Of a stretch of DNA of 64,000 nucleotides, positions 63,764-64,000 are shown piece after piece. The stretch covers positions 682,954,427 to 683,018,426 of the forward strand of contig NC_057803.1 in assembly GCF_018294505.1 (NCBI RefSeq), written 5' to 3'. The stretch comes from Triticum aestivum (lineage: Eukaryota; Streptophyta; Magnoliopsida; Poales; Poaceae). The translations under genes and the position numbers were made by a program. Position 1 is the stretch's first letter; every line of letters begins with the position of its first letter. The notes beneath the pieces are model-generated. The model worked only from the letters and a program-made list of their open reading frames with translations. It was not told the origin of the DNA and ran no database searches.

Positions 63764-64000
63764 CACACTTAGCAGTTTCTCCAAAATCACTTGTTCTTCT
63801 GTGCCCCGACGCCCCCAGGCTGCTCCTCGTCGCCGTCATCGCCGAGCCCTGCCCCAACGCCGCCAGGCTGCTCCACCTCGTCGGTGTCGTCGTCGCCGCC
63901 GACGCCCTCGACACCCTCTGCCCCGACGTTGACGCTGCTCTCCGCGCCCCTGCCCTACCCCGATGCCGCCCGCCATACCCCCTGCCCCGACACCGCCCCT

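Larger units (their letters stand above)
63469..64000 (+). mobile_element. CACTA transposon, right visible piece with inverted repeats
   Basis: Continues from 42543 after element F. The segment 63509-63750 consists of short palindromic units (ggtcccggttcgtggcacc followed by aaccgggacc) at a period of about 42 bp and then a more diverged copy. Such GGTCCCGGTT arrays are typical of the ends of Triticeae CACTA elements. A TATATAAG box at 63756-63763 precedes a C-rich segment (63800-64000) of CGCC/CCG repeats. I could not find the CACTA terminus itself in the window. Confidence 0.6.

Noticed and set aside
63491..63932. Repetitive ORFs on both strands (CHEPGPKGGIGP-like, and Arg/Pro-rich)
   Set aside because: Generated by the palindromic array and the CGCC-rich tail; no support as genes.

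Overview
The window is a block of plant intergenic DNA made almost entirely of nested transposable elements. I found no host gene, rRNA, tRNA or CRISPR array. The families I recognise, from memory of their terminal sequences and without a database, are a Fatima-type Gypsy, an Angela/BARE-type Copia, Sabrina/WHAM-type Gypsy elements and a CACTA transposon. Together they point to a Triticeae grass such as wheat, Aegilops or barley. Most elements could be bounded by matching LTR ends plus 5-bp target-site duplications (TSDs).

Layout, left to right. Element A (1-7385, minus strand) is a Tat-lineage Gypsy whose 3' end lies outside the window. It sits in element B (7386-9803 and 20137-23186, minus), a gag-protease-only Sabrina-type Gypsy. 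B is split by element C (9804-20136, minus, TSD CATCA), a long-LTR, LARD-like chromovirus derivative with two assembly gaps. B lies in a CACTA transposon, seen as three pieces: 23187-24813, 42039-42543 and 63469-64000. Element D (24814-42038, plus, TSD ATGAT) splits the CACTA. D is a WHAM-type element with an orphan reading frame, and its 5' LTR holds element E (26460-35720, plus, TSD CCCAA). E is Fatima-like and carries a 235-bp hAT-type MITE in its 3' LTR (35451-35685, TSD CCCCTACC). Element F (42544-63468, minus) is an Angela-type Copia that splits the CACTA again. F is itself split by element G (45757-58052, minus, TSD GATCC), a young Tat-lineage Gypsy whose 526-bp LTRs look identical.

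The most interesting content is in G. Its gag-protease and pol frames are open apart from one amber codon at the protease/RT junction and an assembly gap. Between pol and the 3' LTR, on the opposite strand, lies a gene that I read as seven exons joined by GT-AG introns. It gives an uninterrupted reading frame of 902 codons and has its own TATA box. A decayed counterpart lies in the same antisense position in E. The amber codon at the protease/RT junction is at the same place in A. A 74-bp tandem array sits where G's two convergent transcription units meet.

All other elements are visibly decayed. Many of their in-frame stops look like C-to-T changes at CAG, CAA or CGA codons, as expected for methylated, silenced repeats.
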